Assembly (NCBI RefSeq): GCF_932526225.1
Contig: NC_064042.1
Location: 10,804,540 to 10,864,539, forward strand
Length of the DNA: 60,000 nucleotides
Reading direction: 5' to 3'
Source of the DNA: Nematostella vectensis
Taxonomy: Eukaryota > Cnidaria > Anthozoa > Actiniaria > Edwardsiidae
Numbering within the stretch: position 1 is the first letter of the stretch
Content: more notes on this DNA, generated by a model
What the model saw: the letters and a program-made list of their open reading frames with translations, nothing else
What the model was told of the DNA's origin: nothing
Databases searched by the model: none
DNA letters: not shown here

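Overview
This is an animal genomic window. Coding sequence is split into short exons with GT-AG introns, there are many short non-autonomous transposons and minisatellites, and a single-exon class A GPCR lies beside a very intron-rich gene. Overall style suggests a cnidarian, probably an anthozoan such as a sea anemone. That is inference from gene style and repeat content, not from a database match.

Layout. 1-1.2 kb: no gene seen. 1.24-2.30 kb, plus strand: an intact intronless seven-transmembrane receptor (353 aa, peptide-receptor-like). 2.3-10 kb: a transposon-rich stretch. It holds a 2.7-kb element with terminal inverted repeats (3987-6689) split by a nested 0.97-kb element (4078-5048, apparent TAA target duplication), arrays rich in TGACGTCA-type palindromes, and a second element of about 2.15 kb (7797-9948). 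10.4-11.25 kb, plus strand: a second class A GPCR, broken by frameshifts and stops. 12.1-12.4 kb: a tandem duplication just beyond the stop of the next gene.

From 60000 down to 12441 the minus strand carries one enormous gene whose 5' end lies beyond the window. I placed 60 exons by hand from splice signals. Each one agrees in phase with its neighbours, and together they give one open frame of 6,149 codons plus a stop. The product is a giant type I membrane protein. It has about 3,500 visible residues of cysteine-rich repeats of the CPxGxYC type (GCC2/GCC3, ephrin-receptor-like family), then cysteine-containing linker exons, a polybasic RRRR/S site, a beta-rich-looking membrane-proximal region, one transmembrane helix (exon 31), and a cytoplasmic tail of about 2,430 residues. 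The tail has repeats resembling DPxTGxxxPI, a long charged coiled-coil region of phase-0 exons, a globular-looking domain and a final coiled coil.

The most unusual signal is that many exon/intron junctions of this gene have been tandemly copied together with their splice sites. The largest case is about 35 copies of a 51-bp (17-codon) unit. It encodes the end of the transmembrane helix plus its splice donor and fills the intron after the transmembrane exon (33880-35672). Similar donor- or acceptor-bearing arrays or duplications occur at a dozen or so other junctions. Several introns also contain fold-back elements, including a 247-bp element flanked by TTAA.
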